Origin: Bacteroidales bacterium
GTDB taxonomy: Bacteria; Bacteroidota; Bacteroidia; Bacteroidales; UBA932
DNA length: 49,219 nt
Assembly: GCA_015060205.1 (NCBI GenBank)
Contig: SUYY01000014.1
Location: 1-49,219 of the forward strand
Direction: 5' to 3'
The position numbers and the translations under genes are program-made. The notes beneath the pieces were generated by a model. That model saw only the letters and a program-made list of their open reading frames with translations, did no database searches and had not been told where the DNA came from. Shown here in pieces: positions 26,874-36,074 of the stretch; within the stretch, counting starts at the first letter, position 1, and every line of letters starts with the position of its first letter.

Positions 26874-27921
26874 CATAATCCAATGGCTCCAGCAGGTGGA
26901 GCATCCCGCAAAAGGCGACAGGAACATCGTCGAACTGGGAATGGTCGAAGATGTGGATATATCAGGCAACTCTGTCACCGTGACACTTGGTTTTGCCAAG
27001 CACCGTGACCCTCTTGCTGAATATCTCATCGGAAGCGCCAAGGCAGCCATCATAAGAAATGCGCCCTCGGGAACCGGCGTCGAGATCAGGACAGTCATCA
27101 AGGAACCTGCACCTAAGAAGAAACCAGGGCTGGACCTGGGATTCGAAGAGATTTCACAGGTAAAGCATATAATAGGTATAGCATCAGGCAAAGGCGGAGT
27201 GGGAAAATCCACCGTCTCGGTCAATCTTGCAGTAGCATTGGCCCGCCTCGGCTACAAGGTCGGTCTGGCAGATGCCGATGTATACGGACCATCGGTGCCT
27301 AAGATGACGGCATCTGAAGGAATGACTCCGGACGCCATTCTTGAAGGAGAGAAGGAAGTCATCATGCCTATGGAAAAATATGGCGTCAAATGGATGTCCA
27401 TCGGATATTTCGCAAAGCCGGAGCAGGCTCTGATATGGCGCGGACCTATGGCATGCAACGCCCTCAAGCAGATGATTCTTCAGGTGAGATGGGGAGAACT
27501 CGATTTTCTTCTCATAGACATGCCTCCTGGAACGGGAGACATACACATAAGCCTGGTGCATGACATCCCTCTTGAAGGTGCGGTGATTGTCAGCACTCCG
27601 CAGGATGTGGCTCTTGCAGATGTGGAAAAGGGTGTGAACATGTTCCGCAATGAAAGTGTCGGAAAGCCTATATTCGGGCTTGTGGAGAATATGGCATGGT
27701 TCACTCCGGCAGAGCATCCTGATGAAAGATACTACATTTTCGGACAGGGCGGCGGCATGCGCATGGCTCAGAAATATGATATTCCTCTTCTGGGACAGAT
27801 TCCTATAGTTCAGAGCATCCGCGAAGGCGGAGACAGCGGAGAACCCGCAGCACTTTCGTCACGTCCGGACGGTCTGGCCTTCGTGGCCCTTGCAGAAAAA
27901 CTTGCAGAGTCTCTTAAATAA
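26857..27921 (+). CDS. mrp: Mrp/ApbC-family iron-sulfur cluster carrier ATPase
   Basis: A 354-residue cytoplasmic P-loop ATPase of the Mrp/NBP35 group, which holds and transfers Fe-S clusters. The N terminus is a MIP18/DUF59 domain (about 1-85). The deviant Walker A is GKGGVGKST (111-119), followed by LADADVYGPSVPKM and the IDMPPGTGD switch motif. The CxxC pair found near the C terminus of many Mrp proteins is absent; the equivalent segment reads AWFTPAEHPDERYYIFGQGG. The start overlaps the peptidase gene by 17 bp, and no later Met before residue 29 fits the fold. A bidirectional terminator follows. Confidence 0.93.
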   Translation: MIARNNIIQWLQQVEHPAKGDRNIVELGMVEDVDISGNSVTVTLGFAKHRDPLAEYLIGSAKAAIIRNAPSGTGVEIRTVIKEPAPKKKPGLDLGFEEISQVKHIIGIASGKGGVGKSTVSVNLAVALARLGYKVGLADADVYGPSVPKMTASEGMTPDAILEGEKEVIMPMEKYGVKWMSIGYFAKPEQALIWRGPMACNALKQMILQVRWGELDFLLIDMPPGTGDIHISLVHDIPLEGAVIVSTPQDVALADVEKGVNMFRNESVGKPIFGLVENMAWFTPAEHPDERYYIFGQGGGMRMAQKYDIPLLGQIPIVQSIREGGDSGEPAALSSRPDGLAFVALAEKLAESLK

Positions 27922-27956
27922 CGCAGGTGCGTAAATAGTCGCCCTGCTGCATAATG

Positions 27957-27993
27957 AAAAAGCCGATTCTCCGATGACGGGGGATCGACTTTT
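27957..27993. terminator. Bidirectional terminator between mrp and tnaA
   Basis: Arms starting AAAAGCCGATTCTCC and ending GGGGGATCGACTTTT pair with a few G-T wobbles across a 6-nt loop. The A run on one side and T run on the other let it serve both convergent genes. Confidence 0.75.
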
Positions 27994-28017
27994 AATATTA
28001 TGCTTATTATCAGCGGA

Positions 28018-29391
28018 TTACAGTCTTTCGAGTTTCACTGTGAAGTGACGCATGAGTTCTGTTTCCCACACGATCTTGACACCACGGGTGATCTCATGAC
28101 GACGGTCGAATACGTTCTTGAGTGCCACAGCGATCACATCCATATGATTGTTGGTGTATACACGGCGTGCAATGCACAGACGAAGAAGGTCGAGTCCTCC
28201 GAAACGGTTCTCGCGTGTCACCGGATCACGGTCCGCAAGGATATATCCGATCTCGCAGCCACGGATACCGGCCTCGAGGTAAAGTTCGATGGCCAGGGTC
28301 TGGGCAGGGAACTCTTCCTTTGGAATCTGGTCAAGCACCTTGTCTGCGTCCACGAAGATGGCATGTCCGCCGACAGGTCGCTGATAAGGGATGCCGAACT
28401 CATCCAGACGAGCGGCAAGATACTGTACCTGACGGATACGTGTCTCGATATTTTCCAGTTCTGTGTTCTCGTCAAGACCGACAGCGAGGGCAGCCATATC
28501 ACGGCCGTTCATACCTCCATAAGTGAGATATCCTTCGAAAGGTATGCAGAATCTCTTCGCTCCCTCGTACCAGTCTTCGTGACGTGTAGCGATGAAGCCA
28601 CCCATATTGACCAGACCGTCCTTCTTCGACGACATGGTCATTCCGTCTGCATATGAGAACATCTCCTTGCAGATTTCCTTGATGCTCTTGTCGCCATATC
28701 CCTCTTCGCGGGTGCGGATGAAATAAGCATTCTCCACAAAACGCGCAGAGTCATATATGACGCGCTTGCCATATTTGTCGGCGATTGCACGCACCTCACG
28801 CAGGTTCTGCATAGATACAGGCTGACCTCCTGCTGTGTTGTTTGTTACTGTGACGATAATGAAAGGAACGCGGTCGGCACTCTCAGCGAGAACCTTCTCG
28901 AGTTTTGCCGGATCCACATTACCCTTGAAAGGCACTTCGAGTTGTGTGTCCTTGGCCTCATCGACAGTGCAGTCCACTGCAAATGCCTTGCGGCTCTCGA
29001 TATGACCCTTCGTGGTGTCGAAATGAGAGTTGCCCGGAACTATTGCATCAGCCTTCACAAGATGGCTGAAAAGCACATTCTCGGCAGCACGTCCCTGATG
29101 TGTCGGGATGACATATTCGAATCCTGTGATGCGGGTGATGGTATCCTTGAGCATGAAGAATGATGAAGAACCGGCGTAACTCTCGTCTCCCATCATCATT
29201 GCCGCCCACTGACGGTCACTCATGGCTCCTGTACCTGAATCTGTCAGACAGTCGATATATACCTGGTCTGATTTCAATTGAAAGAGGTTGTAATCAGCCT
29301 CCTTGATCCACTGTTCACGCTCCTCGCGGGTACTCATGCGAAGAGGCTCCACCATCTTGATTTTCCAAGATTCTGCAAAAGGTAATTCCAT
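28018..29391 (-). CDS. tnaA: Tryptophanase (tryptophan indole-lyase)
   Basis: A 457-residue PLP-dependent beta-eliminating lyase that converts tryptophan to indole, pyruvate and ammonia. The PLP lysine is in MSSKKDGLV (Lys257). Tryptophanase and tyrosine phenol-lyase are close homologues, so I compared diagnostic sites. The substrate-ring position is Ile381 (RGCEIGY), as in TnaA, where phenol-lyase has Arg381. FDTTKGH has Asp125, equivalent to TnaA Asp137 (phenol-lyase Thr124). RHFTVKL has His449, equivalent to TnaA His463 (phenol-lyase Phe). All three are TnaA-like. There is no visible tnaC-like leader peptide and no promoter in the 23 bp upstream; the gene appears to be the last of mutS-PHP-tnaA. 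Confidence 0.94.
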   Translation of the reverse strand: MELPFAESWKIKMVEPLRMSTREEREQWIKEADYNLFQLKSDQVYIDCLTDSGTGAMSDRQWAAMMMGDESYAGSSSFFMLKDTITRITGFEYVIPTHQGRAAENVLFSHLVKADAIVPGNSHFDTTKGHIESRKAFAVDCTVDEAKDTQLEVPFKGNVDPAKLEKVLAESADRVPFIIVTVTNNTAGGQPVSMQNLREVRAIADKYGKRVIYDSARFVENAYFIRTREEGYGDKSIKEICKEMFSYADGMTMSSKKDGLVNMGGFIATRHEDWYEGAKRFCIPFEGYLTYGGMNGRDMAALAVGLDENTELENIETRIRQVQYLAARLDEFGIPYQRPVGGHAIFVDADKVLDQIPKEEFPAQTLAIELYLEAGIRGCEIGYILADRDPVTRENRFGGLDLLRLCIARRVYTNNHMDVIAVALKNVFDRRHEITRGVKIVWETELMRHFTVKLERL

Positions 29392-29414
29392 GATTATTAC
29401 GTATTTAGTGTTGA

Positions 29415-30605
29415 TTAAAATGATATTTCTACTGTTGGATGCTCTTTCTCTCCAGAGAACATGTTCAGGACCTCGAACTTAAGCGACGACCCGCCTTCGG
29501 CAGACCTGATGCTGATGGTAGAGAACGGGTTGAGATATCTCGGGTTACTGTTTCCGACTTTGATAAGATAAGTAACGCTTGTGCAGTTTGTAAGCATTAC
29601 GGTAGAACGTCCCTTTGAGTCGACATTCACAACCTGAGTCTTGACTCCTGCATTGAAGAAATCCTTCAGGAGTTGCTCTTCTCCACATACGGTATTGAAG
29701 CCAAGGGCAAGAGTACGGTCTGCAAGCAGAGCCTCCTTGATGGATTCAAGAGACTTGTCCTTTGCAAAAACAAGCGTCATCGGACGAATCGAACCTGTGA
29801 GCCTGTATTCTTTGGCAGTCGTTGTGTGTATGTCAGAGTTTGCAGAAATGAAAAGTCCCCTTTCCTGAGTCCTGTCCACTATTCCCGGATAGAACTCGTC
29901 TCCGTTCATTACCTCGACGCCATCGATAAGTCCCTCACCATAAAGGACTTTCTCAGTCTCGGTAAAATCAATGTTCTTTCTTGTCCAGCCCGGGTGATTA
30001 TGCAGGACGAGAGCACCCTGGGCCTTTGCATTCTTAACCGCTTTCACCGGATCCGGGTCATAGATGGTATTGTTGTCGGTCGTGAAAAGGGCGTTGAAAT
30101 GACCCACAGTCGTTCCGTTTCTGGTTATTTCACATCCCGGAATGATGGTGATGCCATATGCCTCCGCGGCCTTCTGACTCTGTCTGACGCAGTAGTTAAG
30201 GTCAACCATGATGCCCTCGGAAGTGACTTTTTCTCCTATCACGTTATTTAGAGCCTTGTCATATTTTTTAGACACATACTCGTCGAGATAGTCAACAAAC
30301 GTAGCCTCATGCGGCCTGTACTCCACATGCTCGGTCACCGCCATGATGTCAAGTCCGTCCATCCAGGCCTCCTGGACACGGAAACCGGGCAGTACGTGAC
30401 CGTCCGAAAAGACAGTATGTGTGTGAAGATCTGCCTTATACACATTATATCCGTTTACCTGCGGCAATACAACCTCCTTTCTTCCAGGGTCATTGCTGCT
30501 GGCGTGTCGAAGCATTTCAGGATTTTTGTAATCCTGATAATAGTGCTGTGCTCCTGCTGTCAATGCAGAAAGCGCAAATGCGAATGAAAAGAAAACTTTC
30601 CTCAT
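29415..30605 (-). CDS. Secreted PHP-domain metal-dependent phosphoesterase
   Basis: A 396-residue protein with a signal peptide (MRKVFFSFAFALSALTAGAQ) and a PHP-fold metal-binding domain. Metal ligands appear in the expected order: KADLHTHTVFSDGH, AVTEHVEY, GCEITR, VLHNHPGW and NSDIHTTT. The C-terminal 80 residues form a beta-rich domain. PHP proteins hydrolyse phosphoesters such as histidinol phosphate, nucleotides or nucleic-acid ends; an exported one points to an extracellular or periplasmic organophosphate or phosphodiester substrate. It sits between mutS (17 bp) and tnaA (23 bp), co-directional, probably in one transcript. The specific substrate is unknown. Confidence 0.85.
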   Translation of the reverse strand: MRKVFFSFAFALSALTAGAQHYYQDYKNPEMLRHASSNDPGRKEVVLPQVNGYNVYKADLHTHTVFSDGHVLPGFRVQEAWMDGLDIMAVTEHVEYRPHEATFVDYLDEYVSKKYDKALNNVIGEKVTSEGIMVDLNYCVRQSQKAAEAYGITIIPGCEITRNGTTVGHFNALFTTDNNTIYDPDPVKAVKNAKAQGALVLHNHPGWTRKNIDFTETEKVLYGEGLIDGVEVMNGDEFYPGIVDRTQERGLFISANSDIHTTTAKEYRLTGSIRPMTLVFAKDKSLESIKEALLADRTLALGFNTVCGEEQLLKDFFNAGVKTQVVNVDSKGRSTVMLTNCTSVTYLIKVGNSNPRYLNPFSTISIRSAEGGSSLKFEVLNMFSGEKEHPTVEISF

Positions 30606-30622
30606 ATCAATGGTTATTAGTG

Positions 30623-33310
30623 TTATATTCCCAACTGTTCCTTCATGCTGCGCAAAAGGTCAAATGCCTGAAGCGGAGTCATATTGTTGAGGTCCGCCTT
30701 GTCGAGGGACTCTTTCAGGGATGAAAGCAGAGGATCCTCGAGTTGGAAGAACGACAACTGCAATGAGCCGTCGCTCTCGACACGACCCTCCTTGATATTA
30801 TATGGTTTTACCGTATTACGTTTCCTGATAGAAGACCTGTCACCTACCGACACCCCACTGTCATTCCTACCGACAGCAGGAAGTGGAGAAATCTCATTCC
30901 TCTCCAACGCCGCCAAAGTCTTCTCCGCCGACTCAAGCACCTGTTTCGGCATGCCTGCCATCCTAGCCACATGCAGACCGAAACTATGCGCCACTCCCCC
31001 TTCCTTGAGTTTGCGGAGGAATATCACGTTCTTGCCGACTTCCTTGACCGCAATATGGAAGTTCCTCACACGCGGATATATTTCTTCCAGATCGTTAAGT
31101 TCGTGATAATGAGTAGCAAACAAGGTCTTCGCACCATCTCCGTATTCATGTACGTACTCCACTATCGCACGCGCTATAGACATTCCGTCGTAAGTGGATG
31201 TTCCACGTCCGATCTCATCCAGAAGCACCAGGGACCGCGATGAAAGATTGTGGAGAATCATCGATGTCTCGAGCATTTCGACCATGAAGGTGGATTCGCC
31301 CCTCGATATATTGTCGGATGCACCCACGCGGGTGAATATCTTGTCGCAATAGCCGATGGAAGCCGCAGAAGCGGGAACGAAGGAGCCGACCTGAGCCATC
31401 AGGACTATGAGTGCCGTCTGCCTGAGGAGCGCTGATTTTCCGGCCATATTGGGACCGGTAAGTATGATCACCTGCTGAGAGGAATTATCCAGATATATGT
31501 CATTCGGCACAAACTCCTCCCCTGCCGGCATCATTGTCTCTATGACCGGATGACGGCCCTGTCTTATGTCGATGATCCTGCCGTCATTCATCACAGGGCG
31601 GCAGTATCCGTTGGACAAGGCAAGGTCTGCAAAAGAGGCAAGCACATCCAGACGTGCTATTATCCTGCAGTTGTTCTGAATTACCGAAATATTGTTCCTT
31701 ATCTCCGACACCAGATCCGCATATATCTGAACCTCAAGGGCGTATATGCGCTCTTCCGCACCGAGGATCTTCTGTTCGTACTCCTTGAGTTCCTCCGTGA
31801 TGTATCTTTCCGCATTGACGAGGGTCTGCTTTCTTACCCAGTCTTCAGGGACATTGTCCTTCTGGGAATTACGCACCTCCAGATAATATCCGAAGACATT
31901 GTTGAAGCCTATCTTCAGGGAGGATATTCCGGTGCGCTCTATCTCTCTCTGCTGCACATCCAGAAGGTATTCCTTGCCATGACGGGCTATTCTGCGGAGT
32001 TCGTCAAGTTCCTCATTCACACCTTCCGCAATGACATCTCCCTTGCCAAGTTGGGATGCCGCATCGGGATGGATGGTACGTCCTATAAGTTCAAGAACCG
32101 CACTGCAGTCCCCGACCTTCGCCATCATAGCATCAAGCGCCTCGACTCCCCTTCCTTTGCAGATATCCGCGATAGGCGATATCCTGCCGAGACCTCTTCG
32201 CAACTGCATCACCTCACGAGGGGAAATCTTGCCGGCAGCAGCACGGGAAATGATTCTCTCAAGATCTCCGATGTCGCCAATGAGCGTCTGAAGACGAAGA
32301 AGTTCGTCCCGGTTGTCCACAAAAGTCTGGACGACCGAATACCTGTCCTCCAGTTCCTGAAGGTCCATGACAGGCATGGCAAGCCATGAGCGGAGAAGTC
32401 TCGCTCCCATAGGGGATGAACACCTGTCCATCACATCCACAAGCGAGGTTCCTTCCCTGCCTGCAGTCGAAGAAAACACCTCGAGATTCCTGAATGTGAA
32501 GCGGTCCATCCAGACGAAGGAACCTTCATCTATACGGGAAATGGAACATATGTTTGTAAGTTCCTTATGCTGAGTCTGTTCCAGATATATCAGAAGTGCT
32601 CCTGCCGAAGTTATGCCGAGAGGGAAATTATCCACGGCAAATCCCTTGAGCGAATCCACCCGAAGTTGCCTCTTGAGCCTTTCCACGGAACTTTCATAGA
32701 CAAAAGCCCACTCCTCAAGAGTAGAAAGGTAGTACTGGTCGCCGAATTTCTCCCTTGTTCCGTTTTCACATCCTCTGGGCACAAGTATCTCCTTGGGAGC
32801 AAAAGACGCCAGAAGTGTGCCTATATAATCCAACGACCCTTCCGCAACCTGAAAGGTACCGGTAGATACATCCAGAAAGGCCGCGCCGCATCTTTCCTTG
32901 AAAAAAGTGAGTCCCGCTATGTAGTTGTGTTCCTTCTGCTCGAGAAGTTGTTCGTTGAAGGCCACACCAGGGGTAACCAGTTCGGTTATGCCCCTTTTCA
33001 CTATCTTCTTGGTGAGTTTGGGATCTTCCAACTGGTCGCAGACGGCCACCTTGTAACCGGAACGCACCAGACGCGGAAGATATGTCTCGAGGGAATGGTG
33101 AGGAAATCCAGCCATCGGAATGGCGCCAGGCGTCGCACTTGAACGCTTTGTAAGCACTATACCCAGGACCTTGCTGGCAATCAGGGCATCCTCGCCGTAT
33201 GTTTCATAAAAATCACCGCACCTGAACAGCAAGACTGCTTCCGGACATTCCGCCTTCATGGCGAAATACTGCTTCATCATCGGAGTTTCGGTGGGTTTTC
33301 TGTCTGCCAT
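30623..33310 (-). CDS. mutS: DNA mismatch repair protein MutS
   Basis: An 895-residue mismatch-recognition ATPase. Mismatch-contacting GDFYETYGEDA is near the N terminus (the FxE motif), the clamp and lever domains span the middle, and the ATPase has Walker A GPNMAGKSALLRQ, Walker B LVLLDEIGRGTSTYDG and the ATHYHEL motif. The C terminus ends DLLRSMKEQLGI. The ATG at 33310 (MADRKPTE) is preferred over a TTG three codons upstream. A strong promoter precedes it: TTTG, 19 bp, TAAATTTG. Full length and apparently functional; no mutL in this window. Confidence 0.98.
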   Translation of the reverse strand: MADRKPTETPMMKQYFAMKAECPEAVLLFRCGDFYETYGEDALIASKVLGIVLTKRSSATPGAIPMAGFPHHSLETYLPRLVRSGYKVAVCDQLEDPKLTKKIVKRGITELVTPGVAFNEQLLEQKEHNYIAGLTFFKERCGAAFLDVSTGTFQVAEGSLDYIGTLLASFAPKEILVPRGCENGTREKFGDQYYLSTLEEWAFVYESSVERLKRQLRVDSLKGFAVDNFPLGITSAGALLIYLEQTQHKELTNICSISRIDEGSFVWMDRFTFRNLEVFSSTAGREGTSLVDVMDRCSSPMGARLLRSWLAMPVMDLQELEDRYSVVQTFVDNRDELLRLQTLIGDIGDLERIISRAAAGKISPREVMQLRRGLGRISPIADICKGRGVEALDAMMAKVGDCSAVLELIGRTIHPDAASQLGKGDVIAEGVNEELDELRRIARHGKEYLLDVQQREIERTGISSLKIGFNNVFGYYLEVRNSQKDNVPEDWVRKQTLVNAERYITEELKEYEQKILGAEERIYALEVQIYADLVSEIRNNISVIQNNCRIIARLDVLASFADLALSNGYCRPVMNDGRIIDIRQGRHPVIETMMPAGEEFVPNDIYLDNSSQQVIILTGPNMAGKSALLRQTALIVLMAQVGSFVPASAASIGYCDKIFTRVGASDNISRGESTFMVEMLETSMILHNLSSRSLVLLDEIGRGTSTYDGMSIARAIVEYVHEYGDGAKTLFATHYHELNDLEEIYPRVRNFHIAVKEVGKNVIFLRKLKEGGVAHSFGLHVARMAGMPKQVLESAEKTLAALERNEISPLPAVGRNDSGVSVGDRSSIRKRNTVKPYNIKEGRVESDGSLQLSFFQLEDPLLSSLKESLDKADLNNMTPLQAFDLLRSMKEQLGI

Positions 33311-33353
33311 ATATTTCAATTTTGCAGCACGTGAGAGCGCTGTAGTAAACGGA

Positions 33354-33384
33354 CAAATTTACAAAAATTATCCGTTCAAACAAA
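33354..33384 (-). promoter_or_regulatory. mutS promoter, near-perfect Bacteroidota type
   Basis: On the minus strand TTTG (33381-33384), 19 bp spacer and TAAATTTG (33354-33361) reproduce the consensus exactly. The predicted leader is about 38 nt. It is probably the only promoter for mutS-PHP-tnaA, since the internal gaps are only 17 and 23 bp. Confidence 0.75.
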
Positions 33385-33406
33385 CAGAAAATCATCCGGA
33401 AGATCA

Positions 33407-35869
33407 TCACATTCCACCGGAAGAAGACCATCGTATCATGTCGTCGTGAAACCTGTCATACACCTTGCTTCTTGAAGCGGTATCACGCGACGATGTGCCG
33501 AAATTCAATCTCGAGACAACCTTAGGAGCAGTTGTGGAGGATGTTCCATACACCTTTATCTCGTCGAAACAGAATTTTGACAACTGGCCGGCCCTTATAT
33601 GACCCTCAGGACAATATCCGGGATGCTTTGCCGATATCCTGACATATCTCGCAGGGCAAGGTATGAAGGAAAACACCACATCGTCCCTGAAATTACCCTT
33701 ACGGAATATCTCATCATCCGTCCATGAATATGCGCATATAGGCACATAGTCCACGCCGTCGACAGACAGCGCGAGAGAGACGGACGAGGGTCGGTTGAAG
33801 GCCATTCCGTAGTTTGTCAGCGTACCCAACACCACCTGCCTTATCTGCGAAACCTTGCCAAGATCCACCACCAGGAGAGCATCGTCATGGAAATGGCACC
33901 ATTCGAAGTCCGTCTGCCTCAGACTTCCGTCTACGCCGTTCACAAGAAGTTCCGCCGACGCCCTTCCGGAGAGCACCTTCCTTCCGGTCGCCTTGCTCCA
34001 CCCCACGGGGAGTTCCAGAACTTCTCCTGCCCGCACACCGTCCTCAAAGAAAGTGGCAGCCTTGACCATGGAAGGGCCATCGAGCATGATGGCGCCGCAG
34101 TACTTCATCGAAGAACCGGTCGGTTCTTTGCCGTCCAGAGTGTAGCATATGGCCACATCCGGTCTTTCACACTGAAGTTCCACCATGAGGTTGCCGTCTC
34201 CGTCCGCCCTGGAGACATGCTGTATGTTATACATGGCCTTGGAATATGTGATTCCCTTTACGTCCAGACGGGAATTGAAGGCATCGACCCTCTTGAGGAA
34301 TCCGCCCCAGTCCGAATGACCGGCAGGACTCCAGGCGACTTCCGCCACTGCCTCGAGCCTCGGAAATATCTGATAAGTGACATCTGAGGGACAGTCACAG
34401 AACTCAGTCCACATAGAACCTTGAATGCCCATCAGAAGCCTCTCGCATCCATCCGGCCAATCCTCCTGCACCGGCTCATACATATACACGTCCTTCAGGG
34501 TCGAATTTCCGAAATATGTAAGAGGTTCGAACCATTGAGGTCCCTGATACCTGATAAGATAGAGCAGTTCGGAAGGAGTCATCACAAAACGATGCCCTTG
34601 TGAAGCAGCCTTCATGGCAGCCTCTCCGTATCCTCTCCAGCCAAAGACGACCGCTCCCTCCGGAATCCTGGAATTCGTGACTTCATCCCAACACATCATG
34701 GTCCTTCCCTTCGACTTCAGATAGTCGTTCATCTGAGACATGAACCACCCCTGGAGAGCCTCCTCGTCCTCGAGGTTCTCGTCTGAAATCCTGTCCTGAC
34801 AGTCCGGGCACATCTTCCAGTTGGTCTTCCAGGCCTCGTCGCCCCCAAGATGAATATAGGCAGAAGGGAAAAGAGCGCAGACCTCATCCACTATATCCTT
34901 CAGAAAATCAAACACCTCGTCTTTTCCTGCACAATATATGATTTCGGCATTCCTCCCGCCAAGTCCGGGCAGGACACCGATATATTCATCCACTACACCG
35001 CAGGCGAGGTCGGGATAAGCCGCAAGTGCAGAACAGGAATGAGCCGGAACATCTATCTCCGGAATCACATTGATCTGCCTGTCAGCGGCAAATTTCACTA
35101 TTTCCCTTATATCTTCCTGCGTATAATATCCACCTACCGGAGTCGGTTCACCCTCCTCCGGATTGCTTCTGTCCGGAAAAGGCGTATTCCCTCTGTCAAC
35201 CCGCCACGCTCCGACCTTAGTCAGAAGAGGATATTTCATGATTTCAATCCTCCATCCGTTGTCATCGGTCAGATGAAGGTGCAGATTGTTCAGTTTCAGC
35301 ATCGCCATGCAGTCTATTATCTCCAGAAGGTCCTCCTTGGGAAGAAAATATCTTGAAACATCCACCATAAGACCCCTGTACGGGAATCTCGGAGCATCAA
35401 AGACTGTCATCGAAGGCACCTTCCACTGCACATCGGGGAAAAAGACATCAGATTCAATTGCAGACGGAAGGGCCTGTCGGACGGTCTGGAGGGCATAGAA
35501 CGTCCCCGGAACATCTCCTGCACGGATTTCTATGCCTCTCCTGTCTGCATACAGCCTGTAGGATTCACTCCCGACAGAGCGGTCAAGGTACAGCCTTATC
35601 TGAGCCTGCGGGTCATTATGGCAAACAACAGGTACAAAACCGGCAGGGGTCTCGAAAAGACCGGCAAACCACTCGGCAACAGGTAGTTGGGATTCATCTT
35701 CCACTGATATGACTGTATCGTCCGTGATGACGAATTTTCCTTCTTCCACCTCCATATATACAGGAGCGGGTACGATGTCTACATGAGCATCCTTTCTGCT
35801 GCAGGAAGTCAGTATGACAAGGGCCACAAGCAGAATGTTGCAAAGAATGCAGTATACCATATTCTTCAT
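33407..35869 (-). CDS. GH20 beta-N-acetylhexosaminidase lipoprotein
   Basis: A surface or periplasmic exo-hexosaminidase of about 820 residues that removes terminal GlcNAc or GalNAc. Lipoprotein signal MKNMVYCILCNILLVALVIL ends TSC. A GH20b alpha/beta domain (about 30-160) precedes the GH20 barrel (about 165-530), with PYRGLMVDVSRYF, HLHLTDDNGWRIE and the catalytic pair in HLGGDEAWK (Asp about 344, Glu about 345). A chitobiase-type C-terminal domain and an F5/8-like discoidin domain follow. The frame continues upstream to 35932, but the signal peptide sets the start at 35869. It is divergent from the hybrid sensor gene, so it may be that regulator's target. Likely substrates are host N-glycans, mucin or chitin-type oligomers. 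Confidence 0.94.
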   Translation of the reverse strand: MKNMVYCILCNILLVALVILTSCSRKDAHVDIVPAPVYMEVEEGKFVITDDTVISVEDESQLPVAEWFAGLFETPAGFVPVVCHNDPQAQIRLYLDRSVGSESYRLYADRRGIEIRAGDVPGTFYALQTVRQALPSAIESDVFFPDVQWKVPSMTVFDAPRFPYRGLMVDVSRYFLPKEDLLEIIDCMAMLKLNNLHLHLTDDNGWRIEIMKYPLLTKVGAWRVDRGNTPFPDRSNPEEGEPTPVGGYYTQEDIREIVKFAADRQINVIPEIDVPAHSCSALAAYPDLACGVVDEYIGVLPGLGGRNAEIIYCAGKDEVFDFLKDIVDEVCALFPSAYIHLGGDEAWKTNWKMCPDCQDRISDENLEDEEALQGWFMSQMNDYLKSKGRTMMCWDEVTNSRIPEGAVVFGWRGYGEAAMKAASQGHRFVMTPSELLYLIRYQGPQWFEPLTYFGNSTLKDVYMYEPVQEDWPDGCERLLMGIQGSMWTEFCDCPSDVTYQIFPRLEAVAEVAWSPAGHSDWGGFLKRVDAFNSRLDVKGITYSKAMYNIQHVSRADGDGNLMVELQCERPDVAICYTLDGKEPTGSSMKYCGAIMLDGPSMVKAATFFEDGVRAGEVLELPVGWSKATGRKVLSGRASAELLVNGVDGSLRQTDFEWCHFHDDALLVVDLGKVSQIRQVVLGTLTNYGMAFNRPSSVSLALSVDGVDYVPICAYSWTDDEIFRKGNFRDDVVFSFIPCPARYVRISAKHPGYCPEGHIRAGQLSKFCFDEIKVYGTSSTTAPKVVSRLNFGTSSRDTASRSKVYDRFHDDMIRWSSSGGM

Positions 35870-36007
35870 AAGAAATGCAGTTTTTGGTTTCTGATGCGAA
35901 GGTATTGTCAATTCCATACCTTTATATTCCAAAAATCTCTTTCAGATTTTAAGTTTTTGATTTTGACTATGGTTTCTGGCGATTTTCAAAGGAATATTAG
36001 ACATTTT

Positions 36008-36015
36008 CAAAAATA
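36008..36015 (-). promoter_or_regulatory. Candidate -7 element for GH20
   Basis: TATTTTTG on the minus strand matches TAnnTTTG. It lies about 139 bp upstream of the GH20 start, which would give an unusually long leader. No closer match is present in the intergenic gap. Confidence 0.35.
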
Positions 36016-36043
36016 AATTTTAGAATTTGTTGACAGCAATTAC

Positions 36044-36051
36044 TAATTTTG
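36044..36051 (+). promoter_or_regulatory. Promoter -7 element of the hybrid sensor gene
   Basis: TAATTTTG matches TAnnTTTG and is 23 bp upstream of the ATG at 36075, which supports that start over the earlier in-frame codon at 36027. Confidence 0.6.
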
Positions 36052-36074
36052 CATACAGAAAAAACTCAGATGCC

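Noticed and set aside
28018..29391. Tyrosine phenol-lyase
   Set aside because: The phenol-binding Arg381 is Ile, and two further positions (Asp125, His449) are also of the tryptophanase type.
31550..32389. 279-codon plus-strand frame opposite mutS
   Set aside because: Antisense to an intact mutS with no domain signal.
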